Source: Bacillota bacterium (GTDB taxonomy: Bacteria > Bacillota > Limnochordia > DTU087). From it: 64,000 bases of DNA. Position numbers and translations under genes: made by a program. Shown here in pieces: positions 1 through 8,412 of this stretch. Position 1 is the stretch's first letter. Every line of letters begins with the position of its first letter. The DNA is taken from NCBI GenBank assembly GCA_012798695.1, contig JAAZMR010000028.1, forward strand, positions 1 through 64,000, written 5' to 3'. The notes beneath the pieces were generated by a model. The model searched no databases. It was not told the origin of the DNA and saw nothing but the letters and a program-made list of their open reading frames with translations.

Positions 1-217
1 CACCAAAATACAAGGCCGTTAAAATGTCCAGACAGGAAAAATCTGACCCAATATGACCCATCCCTGCCTGATAAGTCATCTCCAGTACAGCCATACGGGA
101 GCGATAGCTCTGAGCATATAGATCTCTCAACTGGTTCTTAGTAGGAAGGTCTGGCTGTAATCCCTGTGCCGAAGCCTGGTGGTGAATAGAATCAAACCCT
201 TCCGAAGTCATCTGCAT
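1..217 (-). CDS. Transketolase N-terminal subunit, 5' part only (runs off left edge)
   Basis: The leftward frame from an ATG at 217 stays open to position 1 (about 72 residues). After a poorly conserved start it reads LRDLYAQSYRSRMAVLEM, then GMGHIGSDFSCLDILTALYF. That matches the start of the split transketolase N-terminal subunit, in which the conserved GHxGxxxS..DIL..LYF segment forms part of the thiamine-diphosphate site. The family transfers two-carbon ketol units in the pentose-phosphate pathway, with a separate C-terminal subunit gene expected to the left. An AAGGAG Shine-Dalgarno lies at 222-227; a second in-frame ATG at 211 is better spaced from it and may be the true start. The gene diverges from the deoR-type regulator. 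Identification is from motif recognition of a partial protein. Confidence 0.8.
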   Translation of the reverse strand, partial: MQMTSEGFDSIHHQASAQGLQPDLPTKNQLRDLYAQSYRSRMAVLEMTYQAGMGHIGSDFSCLDILTALYFG

Positions 218-535
218 TTCTCTCCTTCTACTGACTAAGCGAACATAACACTCGCTCACTTGCACCTTTATGTTTGTCTCTGGGGGTCACTCTTCAGGTA
301 GATTGCTTTAACATGCTTCCATATCTAGCTGCTTTTTCCTGCTCTGTCAGCCCATGCTTTGTTGGTTTAGATCATTCTTCCTTTTCGTTCCTGCACCTCT
401 TTGGCGTTTTATGTCTTTTTGCGAACGCATCAAGCCATGCTTCTTCCCTTAACTGAACATAATGTATATAATGGGAATACAGAGTACTGGAAAGAGGCAT
501 GGTACTATACGCTCTGTTTCGGATGGAGGTATCAT
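218..535. other. Intergenic region between divergent tkt and deoR-type genes
   Basis: This stretch of about 320 bp has no convincing gene; short open frames in it lack Shine-Dalgarno sequences and family resemblance. It contains a good -10 hexamer (TATAAT, 467-472) ahead of the regulator. It also contains two copies of GAACATAA (241-248 and about 457-464) that could be regulator half-sites. Confidence 0.5.
444..472 (+). promoter_or_regulatory. Possible promoter of the deoR-type regulator
   Basis: A consensus -10 TATAAT lies at 467-472, about 64 bp before the GTG start at 536. The best -35 at 17-bp spacing is the weak TTCCCT (444-449), so an activator or a low-strength promoter is possible. 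A GAACATAA motif lies just upstream of the -10, where an autoregulating repressor could bind. Confidence 0.4.
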
Positions 536-1300
536 GTGTTACCAGAAGAACGCAGGCAATACATATTGGCTATCCTGGCCAAAGACGGTGCTGCCACTGT
601 ACGAGACCTGGCCGAACGCTTTGATGTCTCTCTAGTTACTATTAGAAGAGACTTAGACCGCCTTCAGAAAGATGGGCTGATCATCAAGACTCATGGTGGG
701 GCTGTCTCCCTAGAAGTCAATACCCATGCAGAGTTACGCCTGAGTGAACGAGAACGGCAGTATCAAAAGGAAAAGGACCGCATTGGCATGAAAGCCGCCA
801 GCCTTGTTCAACCCGGGAATACTGTAATCCTCGATGAAGGCTCTACCTGTTTAGCCATCGCACGATATCTGAGAGTCAGGGAGGATATTACAGTGATTAC
901 CAATGGTATTCGGGTCGCAGCCGAGCTATTGGGAAGCCCTGGAATCACTCTTCTAGTAATCGGCGGACTCTGTAACCACGAAAGCGCCATGCTTTATGGA
1001 ACAGATGCCGAAAGAGCCTATAGCAGGTTGCGGGCAGATACTTATTTTATGGGAATAGACGCCTTTTCAGCAGAACATGGCATTATGGACGGCAACTTCC
1101 TACAGGTGAACCTTAAGCAAATCAAGTCGAATGTATCAAGTCAAGTGATCGGAGTAGCGCATCAAGCCAAGTACGGACGGCGTGCAGTTGCACGGGTAGG
1201 CCCTTTGGACACGCTCGATATGTTAATTACCGATGGCCCTATAGATGAAGCTTTACGGGATTGTCTTCATGCCCATGCAATTCAGTATATTGAGACCTAA
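536..1300 (+). CDS. DeoR-family transcriptional regulator
   Basis: The protein has 254 residues, the usual length for DeoR/GlpR sugar-phosphate-responsive repressors. The N-terminal winged helix (residues about 2-57) shows LPEERRQYIL, the recognition-helix segment VSLVTIRRDLDRL and the wing KTHGGAV typical of the family. The rest is a DeoRC sugar-phosphate-sensing domain with the conserved DEGSTCLAIARYL segment. GTG at 536 is chosen because GGAGG lies six bases upstream and the protein then begins right at the conserved LPEERR; the longer frame from 401 has no ribosome site. It sits between transketolase and carbohydrate genes, so a role controlling them is likely, though the effector cannot be read from sequence. 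Confidence 0.9.
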   Translation: MLPEERRQYILAILAKDGAATVRDLAERFDVSLVTIRRDLDRLQKDGLIIKTHGGAVSLEVNTHAELRLSERERQYQKEKDRIGMKAASLVQPGNTVILDEGSTCLAIARYLRVREDITVITNGIRVAAELLGSPGITLLVIGGLCNHESAMLYGTDAERAYSRLRADTYFMGIDAFSAEHGIMDGNFLQVNLKQIKSNVSSQVIGVAHQAKYGRRAVARVGPLDTLDMLITDGPIDEALRDCLHAHAIQYIET

Positions 1301-1392
1301 TGGATGATCTCCTATTTCAATTTGGCCATATCAAACCTTCATCAGGTATAAGGCACTGTATAGACTAGCGGACGATATTGTAATCATTACTA

Positions 1393-1426
1393 ACAATCCC
1401 TCCATTTTAGGAGGGATTGTCTTTTT
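1393..1426 (+). terminator. Intrinsic terminator after the deoR-type gene
   Basis: A perfect 11-bp stem (1393-1403 with 1410-1420) encloses a 6-nt loop and is followed by CTTTTTAT. It ends rightward transcription 93 bp after the regulator stop codon. There is no matching T-run in the leftward direction, so it is not an obvious terminator for the convergent isomerase operon. Confidence 0.85.
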
Positions 1427-1447
1427 ATCTGGTTATTAGTCCTCTAC

Positions 1448-2581
1448 CTACGCAAATCGTGATCGGGGCGGGTGGCAGGTGATAATCTCCAATGGGACTT
1501 CTGCATCATCAGAGCACCACTCATATTTAGTTAGACCAGCTGGCAGGAACAGAGTATCACCTTTGACAACCCGTAGTTTAAAGCCACTGCCCACTATTTC
1601 ACCGGTTCCCTCCAGGATAACGGCTGCACAAAAACCGTCAGACTGTACTTCTATGGAACGCAGCACACGCAACCGCTTAGCACTGAAATACGATTCGATG
1701 TCCTGCCCATACAACACATCCTCGATCTGGCCAGCAGCCTCATTAGTCAGAGCACGTGGTGGTATCTTACACTGTTCCATCATCTGCTTACGGCTAAGGC
1801 CTGTAAACTCAAAACACTCAAAGGCAGCATCCCAACCGAGGCCAAGGTTGTTAGCATCTCCTTCAGCTAGCAAGTCATCTCCTTCGGGCTCGACATAGAT
1901 GGTATGGTCAGAGGGCTCTTGCAGCTCCACCATAAATACCCCTGGCCCAATGGCATGAGGCATTCCCGCCCTGACAAAAAACACATCCCCCGGTCTTACT
2001 TCCACACGATGCAGCATATCAATCAGCTTCTCTTCTTCTTGACTCAAGACCACCTTGCGGAAGTCATCCGCTGATACCCCCTCCTTAAATCCAAGCAGGA
2101 GATACGGGTTCTCCCCAATCAGCTCTCGAGTTGCCAGCACCACCCAAGATTCAGTCTTCCCATACTCAGAATTGAGCAGTTCCTTCGCTTTACTACGCGT
2201 AGGATGGACCTGGATACGCAACCGGGTACTGGAGTCAATGAGCTTGATCAATAACCTCGTGGTGGCTCCAAAGCGCCGTACGTGTTCAACACCGAGCATT
2301 TCATCGGGGAATGCTTCAATCAAATCTCGCAATACCCATTCATTTTCACCATCACTAACCATGCTTATGCCCTCTGTTGGGTGAACCCGGGTACGTGAAA
2401 GGACTACAGATGCAACCCAGTCCTCAGGATACCAATCATCACTAGGGTGGGGATAACCCCTAAACGCTTCCAGCAAAGCCCCTCCTTTATAAGTGCGTCG
2501 CACCCGATTAGGAGGAAGGCGAAGAGGACATTTGACAGCCGCTCTCATGCGTGAAAGATCTACTTCATGCACTGGTCTCAC
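1448..2581 (-). CDS. Class I mannose-6-phosphate isomerase-like protein
   Basis: This is a cupin-fold protein of about 375 residues. Members of the family interconvert mannose 6-phosphate and fructose 6-phosphate using a bound metal. The four ligands of type I enzymes are recognisable: Gln124 and His126 in IQVHP, Glu144 in GKTESW, and His209 in GMPHAIGPG. The C-terminal part continues as a second cupin. The N-terminal 45 residues are unusual, so substrate may differ from mannose 6-phosphate. Start choice is uncertain: the GTG at 2581 is only one base from AAGG, while the in-frame GTG at 2572 is spaced better. It is the last of three leftward genes (nucleoside-hydrolase-like, glycerol-1-phosphate dehydrogenase-like, this), so it probably acts in the same carbohydrate pathway. 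Confidence 0.8.
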   Translation of the reverse strand: MRPVHEVDLSRMRAAVKCPLRLPPNRVRRTYKGGALLEAFRGYPHPSDDWYPEDWVASVVLSRTRVHPTEGISMVSDGENEWVLRDLIEAFPDEMLGVEHVRRFGATTRLLIKLIDSSTRLRIQVHPTRSKAKELLNSEYGKTESWVVLATRELIGENPYLLLGFKEGVSADDFRKVVLSQEEEKLIDMLHRVEVRPGDVFFVRAGMPHAIGPGVFMVELQEPSDHTIYVEPEGDDLLAEGDANNLGLGWDAAFECFEFTGLSRKQMMEQCKIPPRALTNEAAGQIEDVLYGQDIESYFSAKRLRVLRSIEVQSDGFCAAVILEGTGEIVGSGFKLRVVKGDTLFLPAGLTKYEWCSDDAEVPLEIITCHPPRSRFA

Positions 2582-2644
2582 ACCTTTTCATTGGTTATTC
2601 ATGAGCAGAAGATTGGTGCCTAGATCGGCTTGTACTGGGCATCA

Positions 2645-4012
2645 TCACACAACGCTCTTCAATAACTCATTACTGACAATATCCAGACAACCCATCTCTG
2701 CAGCAAGATCCATTATTGTGTACCGGTGAGGCTTCATCTCTCTACCACTTCTTAGGGACGCTTCCAGCCACTCTCGTTTGATACCAAGCTCTTGCGGGGT
2801 TTGGCATAGACCTAAAGCCGCTAGATAGCCTCGTATTTCATCCATTTTTAGAAGTGACTGAGGAACTTCCTCCTTGATTCGATCCCAATTGGCTGCCAGA
2901 AGATTCCCGGTTGGCCTTTTTAGCTCTTCCAGCTTGGTCTGCTTCCAGTTAGGTGAGTACAAAGCCTCCCATGCCCCAGCAAAATCCTGCTGAAGGGTTT
3001 CCATATAAGATGTGATTGGTGGCCTGTCCCTGTAGATTTTCTCCCAATCCAGGGTCTCGGGCTTTATGGACAGGACCCGGTCATACATTTCTGTCATCAA
3101 GAGTGTGCCAATGGCAACCTTATCCCCATGGTAAAACAAACGCCCATGGGCAAGAGCCTGAATCTCCCAAAAATGAGCCAATTCATGTTCTGCTCCCGAT
3201 ACAGGGCGCGAATCACCAAACATGAGAATAGCTACTCCAGACAAAATCAGCCCTTCTGTCAACCGCAACAAAGCTTCGGGGTCACCTGAGCTCAATGCCG
3301 CAACATCCTTGATAGCTGTCGCCAATACTTGCTCCACTATCCCGGCAATGGTTGGGCAATAATATTCGCCATTGATAATGTGGGATAGCCTCCAGTCAGC
3401 CAATGCGATCGATTTCCCCAATAGATCGCCAAAACCAGCGGCAGCCATTTCCAAAGGAGCAGTAGCCAATATATCTGGATCAACATAGATGGCTAGGGGA
3501 TGTGCTGCCGGAACTGTCTTCTTAAAGCTGCCAGTCAATAGGGCTGCCACTGTAGAGGCATATCCATCCATAGAAGCAGCGGTGCCTACACTCACAAAAG
3601 GCATCCCCGTTTTGTGAGCCACGAACCGAGTGACGTCATTGATGGTACCAGAACCGACAGCCACCAGAAATCCGGGAGCCTCGGGAACCTTCAGCAGGAC
3701 TTCACCTAAGCTGCGTTCATCCGGTAGTACCCAATTGGCAGGCTGTAGATTATGCCGAGGGCGTAGAATTACCCGGTCTGAGTCGACCCTGGCCTGCTGT
3801 AATGCTACTTCGACCTGCTGCCCAGCTACCCCAAAGGTAGTCTCATCCGCAACTATTAGTGCCTTTCCAGATAGGTGCATTTCCGGAATATCTTCTTCGA
3901 GATGGCCTAAGGCATCTTTTCCCATGCGTATCTTCTGAATGGGAACCCGATGGGTATGACCACACTGGCATCTAAACTCTGAGCCGGCTAATTCCTCTAG
4001 TTTCCAAGTCAT
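2645..4012 (-). CDS. sn-glycerol-1-phosphate dehydrogenase family protein (AraM/EgsA-like)
   Basis: This 455-residue protein belongs to the iron-containing alcohol dehydrogenase/dehydroquinate synthase fold. Characterised members reduce dihydroxyacetone phosphate to glycerol 1-phosphate with NAD(P)H. Family signatures seen are GSGTINDVTRF for the nucleotide site, SMDGYAS, GDLLGK, and the metal-binding block SRPVSGAEHELAHFWE followed by HG. It is longer than Bacillus AraM (about 394 residues), with an extra N-terminal segment carrying CxC and a histidine. In Bacillus, araM lies in the arabinose operon, and here the gene also sits among carbohydrate genes. A lipid role (an archaeal-type glycerol phosphate) is less likely in this setting, but substrate is not proven. 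Confidence 0.85.
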   Translation of the reverse strand: MTWKLEELAGSEFRCQCGHTHRVPIQKIRMGKDALGHLEEDIPEMHLSGKALIVADETTFGVAGQQVEVALQQARVDSDRVILRPRHNLQPANWVLPDERSLGEVLLKVPEAPGFLVAVGSGTINDVTRFVAHKTGMPFVSVGTAASMDGYASTVAALLTGSFKKTVPAAHPLAIYVDPDILATAPLEMAAAGFGDLLGKSIALADWRLSHIINGEYYCPTIAGIVEQVLATAIKDVAALSSGDPEALLRLTEGLILSGVAILMFGDSRPVSGAEHELAHFWEIQALAHGRLFYHGDKVAIGTLLMTEMYDRVLSIKPETLDWEKIYRDRPPITSYMETLQQDFAGAWEALYSPNWKQTKLEELKRPTGNLLAANWDRIKEEVPQSLLKMDEIRGYLAALGLCQTPQELGIKREWLEASLRSGREMKPHRYTIMDLAAEMGCLDIVSNELLKSVV

Positions 4013-4051
4013 GGAGTGTCCTCCCTCGCTCTAATCCTAGTTTTGTGCCTC

Positions 4052-4936
4052 CTACTGCCTGGCGAATTGAGCCAATTTGGCAAAGAAATCTTCATGAATA
4101 AACCTAGCATCAACAGACTCGTAAACCCGAATCGGCCGATTCGCTCCTGTATGGAGATAATGCATTTGTTGGTCGAATTCAGGAGCCGGGCGCCATTCCC
4201 AACGGCCGCAATTTGGATACATAATCACACCTACAGCTGGGGAATCACCCAAGGATCTATGTTCTATATGCCCATCCACGTTCTGCATATTCCACTCTAC
4301 TAATTGTTCGACCAGATAGCGACCTAACGGGCCATGAGGATAGACTTTCTCCATAAGTTCTGCATAGCTCACTGGCATGAGCCGGTATACAGTACTGGGA
4401 ATCTGCCAAACCTCAAGTTGAGAACGAAAGACAACATTGGCAGCATTGATATCATTGGAAAGATTATATTCTCGGCCTCCGATTGGCCACGGCCCCCCAC
4501 CGATCCAAATCACTCGAATATTCCGTTCCTCAATCTTCGGTTCCATCAGCAGGGCAGATGCCATGTCAGTCAAAGGTCCATAAAAAGCAACGTGTAAAGG
4601 TCTCGGATCATCGCGCAGCGCCTCTTCGATGATCAGCTCTGCACCAGGAGAAGGTACCGGAGTCTGTTCATCGGGAATAGCCTTAGGAGCACCGTTCCTC
4701 ACTACCACCTTTCCCTGCCACTGCATCAGCTCCAGCAGTTTGTCCACTTCGGCCCGGCTTGCTTCCATACTCTTGGCAGTCTTGTGTGTGCCAAAATGAG
4801 CAGGAATGATCCCATGCAGGTCGAAACAAGGTGTTAACAGTGCATGGACAATGGCAAATTGATCATCAGCTTCATTCTTAGCATCTGTATTGACGATTAC
4901 CCGTGCTTTTTTCTCTTTAGGGAAACGTATGTCCAT
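4052..4936 (-). CDS. Nucleoside hydrolase-like protein (inosine-uridine hydrolase fold)
   Basis: This 294-residue protein is related to ribonucleoside hydrolases, which cleave N-glycosidic bonds using a calcium ion held by an N-terminal aspartate cluster. The cluster is present in altered form: NTDAKNEADDQ (about residues 15-25) instead of DTDPGxDD, two residues longer. The later ligand block GREYNLSNDINAANVV matches the family's EFNxxxDPxAA. The best guess is a glycoside-type hydrolase used in sugar catabolism rather than a standard nucleoside salvage enzyme. GGAG lies eight bases before the ATG. It is the first gene of the leftward trio and is divergent from the ABC transporter operon across a 479-bp gap. 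Confidence 0.75.
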   Translation of the reverse strand: MDIRFPKEKKARVIVNTDAKNEADDQFAIVHALLTPCFDLHGIIPAHFGTHKTAKSMEASRAEVDKLLELMQWQGKVVVRNGAPKAIPDEQTPVPSPGAELIIEEALRDDPRPLHVAFYGPLTDMASALLMEPKIEERNIRVIWIGGGPWPIGGREYNLSNDINAANVVFRSQLEVWQIPSTVYRLMPVSYAELMEKVYPHGPLGRYLVEQLVEWNMQNVDGHIEHRSLGDSPAVGVIMYPNCGRWEWRPAPEFDQQMHYLHTGANRPIRVYESVDARFIHEDFFAKLAQFARQ

Positions 4937-5415
4937 AAACTCAGCTCCTAACTAATTCCTGATTAGTGCATAAACCTAGTGCGCAGTTAGATATTAGTCA
5001 TTTATTGCCCATATCCCTTGTTGGCAGATCAACCTGATACTACAGCCTACCATCACCTACCCTAAGGCTGTACATCACCGCATTTGATGCTTACATAGAC
5101 TCTGTTTTCGGGCATGAAGCCCTCTATATTACTTTCGCATTACCTTAATCAGAGTATGATACATTTCCGATACCACCCCAGATCTATCAACCAAAGACAA
5201 GAAAACCACATAAAAACTACCTCGATTAGCAGGACATCACAGATAATACTAGAATACATGGTTTAGGAATCTGGATGGGAAGGGACAGTAGGAAACATGC
5301 AATTAACTCTTGCGGCTGTAGGTAAGACCAGCTGCATGAAAGGGGGCATATAGGCCACACAGAACCCTTGTTGCAACTGAGATATTGGAGCATATTTTAA
5401 TGAGGTGATTAAATA
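4937..5415. other. Long intergenic region between divergent carbohydrate operons
   Basis: No open frame here has a ribosome site or family resemblance. The region should carry the promoters of both the leftward trio and the rightward ABC operon. I did not find a -35/-10 pair good enough to call on either strand, nor a convincing CcpA-type cre site. The TTGCAA/TATTTT pair at about 5373-5400 sits too close to the ribosome site at 5402-5408 to be useful. Confidence 0.5.
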
Positions 5416-7308
5416 ATGAAATTACGCTCATGGCTTATCAGCATGTTACTAGTAGTAACCATGATGGTAATGGCAACTCCAGCTCAGGCCATTTTGCCAC
5501 CAGGTGTAGCCCGTCAGGATACACTAATTGTAGACCAGATTTTCCGCTATGGTATACCAGGCAACTTCAATGTCTGGACATCAGCTGGAACCGACGCAAC
5601 CCGCCACGCTTTTGGATATGATACCCTATGGTACATTGATCAGCAGACTGGTGAATGGATCAACTCCCTAGCTGCAGAGCCTCCCATTTATAATGACGAT
5701 TATACTGAAATGACAGTAAATCTTCGGGAAGGCATCTATTGGAGTGATGGTGTAGAGTTCACCGCTGATGACGTGGTATGGACTATCAATCTCCTCAAGA
5801 ACAATCCAGGGATGAGATGGTCAGCAGAGCTGAACGTCTATGTAGAAGCTGTCGAGAAAATCAACGACTATGCTGTAAAATTCGTTCTGACCAAGCCAAA
5901 CCCACGGGTTCACTACAACTTCACGGTTCGTTGGGCTGGCGTGTATATGCAGCCAAAGCATATTTGGGAAAACGTAGAGAATCCCATGGCATATACATTT
6001 GATCCCATGGTCAGCTTGGGTGCCTATGTTCCCAAAGACTACGACCGTGCAGGGTATTGGGAGCTCTGGGAGCTGCGAGACGATTGGCAGCGCACCACTC
6101 CTGGCATGATCACAGGTAAACCAGGACCCAAGTATATCCTGACGATTTTCTATGGCCCCAATGAGAAAAAAGTAATGGCCATGAACAATCATGAGTTAGA
6201 CCTATTGATGGACATCGACTATGAGGCATTTGACGCCCTTATCCGTAGAAATAAGCATGCACGCTCGTGGTATAAGGATTTCCCATGGGCTTGGACCGAT
6301 GAGGCTGATACCAGGGTCTTTGCCATCAACCAGGAAATCTTCCCTTATAACCTCAAAGACGTGCGCTGGGCACTTGCTCTAGCTTTGGATATTGTCGAAA
6401 TCCAGACTGAATATGTTGGCGGTGTGACCAGAGTTACCCCCATACCTCAGCCAGCTTCCGTCTTCCACATGGAGCACTATCATAAGCAATATGTGCCCTG
6501 GCTAAGAGAATTCAAGTTGGATCTGGGCAATGGCGAATACTTCACCCCCTTCGATGAGACAGTTCCATTTAGGATTGCCGACTGGGCTGCCAAAGAGGGA
6601 TATACTGTCCCAACAGATGAGGACGCAGTTATCAACATGTTCGGAGTTGGCTGGTGGAAATATGCACCAGAGGTTGCAGCCAAACTTCTGGAGCGGAATG
6701 GCTTCACCAAGGACAAGCAAGGCCAATGGCTGCTGCCAGACGGCACTCCTTGGAAGATCACCATGATCGCCGCTCCTGACGAAGCAGATGCTTACCGTAT
6801 AGGTATGGGTGCAATGGACTTCTGGGAAGATTTCGGGATCGCAGTTGAGATCGAAACCCTGGAGCGAGACCCATTCTATACAAGGCAGAATCAGGGCGAT
6901 TTCGAGATCAGCACCACATGGGGTCAAGCTGCAGGCGGTAATGCCAACTTCGTCGCAGATAAATGGCCATTCATGTATAACTTCCATTCAGACTTCTACC
7001 TGCCTCGAGGCGAGGCCTCAACCACTAACCTAATGCGGATTAAGTCTGACGTAATCGATGATATCGTGGACCAGCTCGGTGTCTTGCACCCAAGCGATCC
7101 CAAGGTACCAGGCCTAGAAGAGGAATTCTTCAAAGACTGGACCGAAAACATGTACGGGATCCATACACTCAGCTTCAAGAAATTCATCACTCATGATGAA
7201 TACTATTGGACCAATTTCCCAACCAGTGAAAACCCATATGGCCAGCCAAATTACTGGTTTATGGGTGGTAGATTCGTCTACCCATATCTTGAAAAAACTG
7301 GGAGGTAA
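5416..7308 (+). CDS. ABC transporter substrate-binding protein, peptide/oligosaccharide family 5
   Basis: This 630-residue SBP_bac_5 family protein is the extracytoplasmic receptor of a Dpp/Opp-type importer. The signal peptide spans residues 1-25, with a hydrophobic core and an ATPAQA|I signal-peptidase I site. There is no lipobox cysteine, which is unusual for a Gram-positive binding protein. The family segment with LREGIYWSDGVEFTADDVV follows at about residues 98-118. Two permease genes and two ATPase genes follow directly, so it is part of a complete importer. Many members of this size bind oligosaccharides rather than peptides, and the downstream rhamnosidase gene makes a plant-type glycoside a likely ligand (inference). 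AGGTG lies nine bases before the ATG. Confidence 0.9.
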   Translation: MKLRSWLISMLLVVTMMVMATPAQAILPPGVARQDTLIVDQIFRYGIPGNFNVWTSAGTDATRHAFGYDTLWYIDQQTGEWINSLAAEPPIYNDDYTEMTVNLREGIYWSDGVEFTADDVVWTINLLKNNPGMRWSAELNVYVEAVEKINDYAVKFVLTKPNPRVHYNFTVRWAGVYMQPKHIWENVENPMAYTFDPMVSLGAYVPKDYDRAGYWELWELRDDWQRTTPGMITGKPGPKYILTIFYGPNEKKVMAMNNHELDLLMDIDYEAFDALIRRNKHARSWYKDFPWAWTDEADTRVFAINQEIFPYNLKDVRWALALALDIVEIQTEYVGGVTRVTPIPQPASVFHMEHYHKQYVPWLREFKLDLGNGEYFTPFDETVPFRIADWAAKEGYTVPTDEDAVINMFGVGWWKYAPEVAAKLLERNGFTKDKQGQWLLPDGTPWKITMIAAPDEADAYRIGMGAMDFWEDFGIAVEIETLERDPFYTRQNQGDFEISTTWGQAAGGNANFVADKWPFMYNFHSDFYLPRGEASTTNLMRIKSDVIDDIVDQLGVLHPSDPKVPGLEEEFFKDWTENMYGIHTLSFKKFITHDEYYWTNFPTSENPYGQPNYWFMGGRFVYPYLEKTGR

Positions 7309-7325
7309 TTGAAGCTGAAAAGGAG

Positions 7326-7358
7326 TCTCTCCCGGTTCCCCCGGGAGAGATTCCCTTT
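7326..7358 (+). terminator. Hairpin/attenuator between binding-protein and permease genes
   Basis: A GC-rich 10-bp inverted repeat (7326-7335 with 7341-7350, 5-nt loop) is followed by TTCCCTTT. The T-run is weak, so partial termination or 3'-end protection is more likely than full termination. This arrangement commonly gives more binding protein than membrane components. Confidence 0.65.
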
Positions 7359-7391
7359 AAACCAGTAGAGTTATTGGTAGGAGGCGCTCAA

Positions 7392-8396
7392 ATGGAACTA
7401 TTTAAGAGGTACATCCTTCCTCGCTTAATCCAATGGTTGGTCGTCATAGTAGTTGGTATTACCGTTGTGTTTCTTGTCCCCAGGCTTTCCCCTACGGATC
7501 CTGTACAGACAACACTGAGCAGCATGTCCTCCCTGGGAATGGCCAATCCGGAAGCTATCATGCAAATGAAAGAAGTATTGATGGATCTCTACGGCCTGAG
7601 GGGCACTCTTGGTCAACAATACCTTCGGTTCTGGCAGCATCTACTCAAAGGTGATCTAGGACCTTCATTAGTCATGTTCCCTACACCGGTGATCTCAGTG
7701 ATCGCTACGTCTATGCCCTGGACAATCGGATTAATGCTGGTGTCCACAATAATAGCTTGGCTCTTGGGCATCACTTTGGGTACATTGACTGGGTATTTCT
7801 CTGAAAAAAGGTGGGCCAAAGTTGTTGATGCAATCATAATGTGTATCTACCCGATCCCATATTACATTATGGCCTTGCTGCTATTATTTCTTTTTGCGTA
7901 TACCTTCCCGATTTTCCCATTCAGTGGGGCCGTTGGCATTGGCATCCGACCTGGATTCAATTGGGCCTTCATAAGCAGTGTTATACGGCATGGTTTCCTA
8001 CCAGCCCTGTCGCTCATTCTTATTACTACGGGTTGGCGTTTTATTAGTCAGCGAGCTTTGGTTACATCTGTCATTGGTAGTGATCATGTCCAATATGCCG
8101 AAATCGCGGCTTTACCGCGTAAGAAGATCATGTTCAAATATATTTTTAGGGACACTTTGCTTCCACAATCCACGGATTTGGCCTTGTCTCTGGGTGCGAT
8201 CTTCGGTGGAGCTCTAATCACGGAGTTTGTTTTCTCCTATCCTGGATTGGGGCAAGTTCTCTACTCTGCGATTTTGCAGGGGGACTTCAATATTATCGTG
8301 GGCATATCCATTTTTTCCATCATCGGCATAGCAACCGGTGCGCTGGTCATTGACTTGCTGTACCCGCTTCTTGACCCAAGGGTACGATACCATTGA
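7392..8396 (+). CDS. ABC transporter permease, DppB/OppB type
   Basis: This 334-residue membrane protein is the first permease of the importer. It has an N-terminal helix (about residues 10-30), a periplasmic segment, then five further hydrophobic helices. The cytoplasmic coupling (EAA-like) loop is YAEIAALPRKKIMFKYIFRD, which contacts the ATPases, and is followed by LLPQ and the closing FSYPGLGQ segment typical of DppB. ATG at 7392 is preceded by GGAGG at eight bases. It lies between the binding-protein gene (with an intervening hairpin) and the second permease, 16 bp away. Confidence 0.9.
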   Translation: MELFKRYILPRLIQWLVVIVVGITVVFLVPRLSPTDPVQTTLSSMSSLGMANPEAIMQMKEVLMDLYGLRGTLGQQYLRFWQHLLKGDLGPSLVMFPTPVISVIATSMPWTIGLMLVSTIIAWLLGITLGTLTGYFSEKRWAKVVDAIIMCIYPIPYYIMALLLLFLFAYTFPIFPFSGAVGIGIRPGFNWAFISSVIRHGFLPALSLILITTGWRFISQRALVTSVIGSDHVQYAEIAALPRKKIMFKYIFRDTLLPQSTDLALSLGAIFGGALITEFVFSYPGLGQVLYSAILQGDFNIIVGISIFSIIGIATGALVIDLLYPLLDPRVRYH

Positions 8397-8412
8397 CAGG
8401 GGGAAAATAAAC

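Noticed and set aside
274-456. Short rightward open frame of 60 codons before the deoR-type gene
   Set aside because: No ribosome site, hydrophobic low-complexity product and overlap with the regulator's promoter region.
1479-1898. Long rightward frame antisense to the isomerase-like gene
   Set aside because: Shadow of a well-supported gene: Ser/Arg/Pro-rich with no ribosome site or motif. The same holds for other antisense frames across trpS, tex, rpoC, fusA and the ECF genes.
5373-5400. TTGCAA-16-TATTTT as the promoter of the ABC operon
   Set aside because: Transcription would start within the ribosome site, leaving no usable leader.
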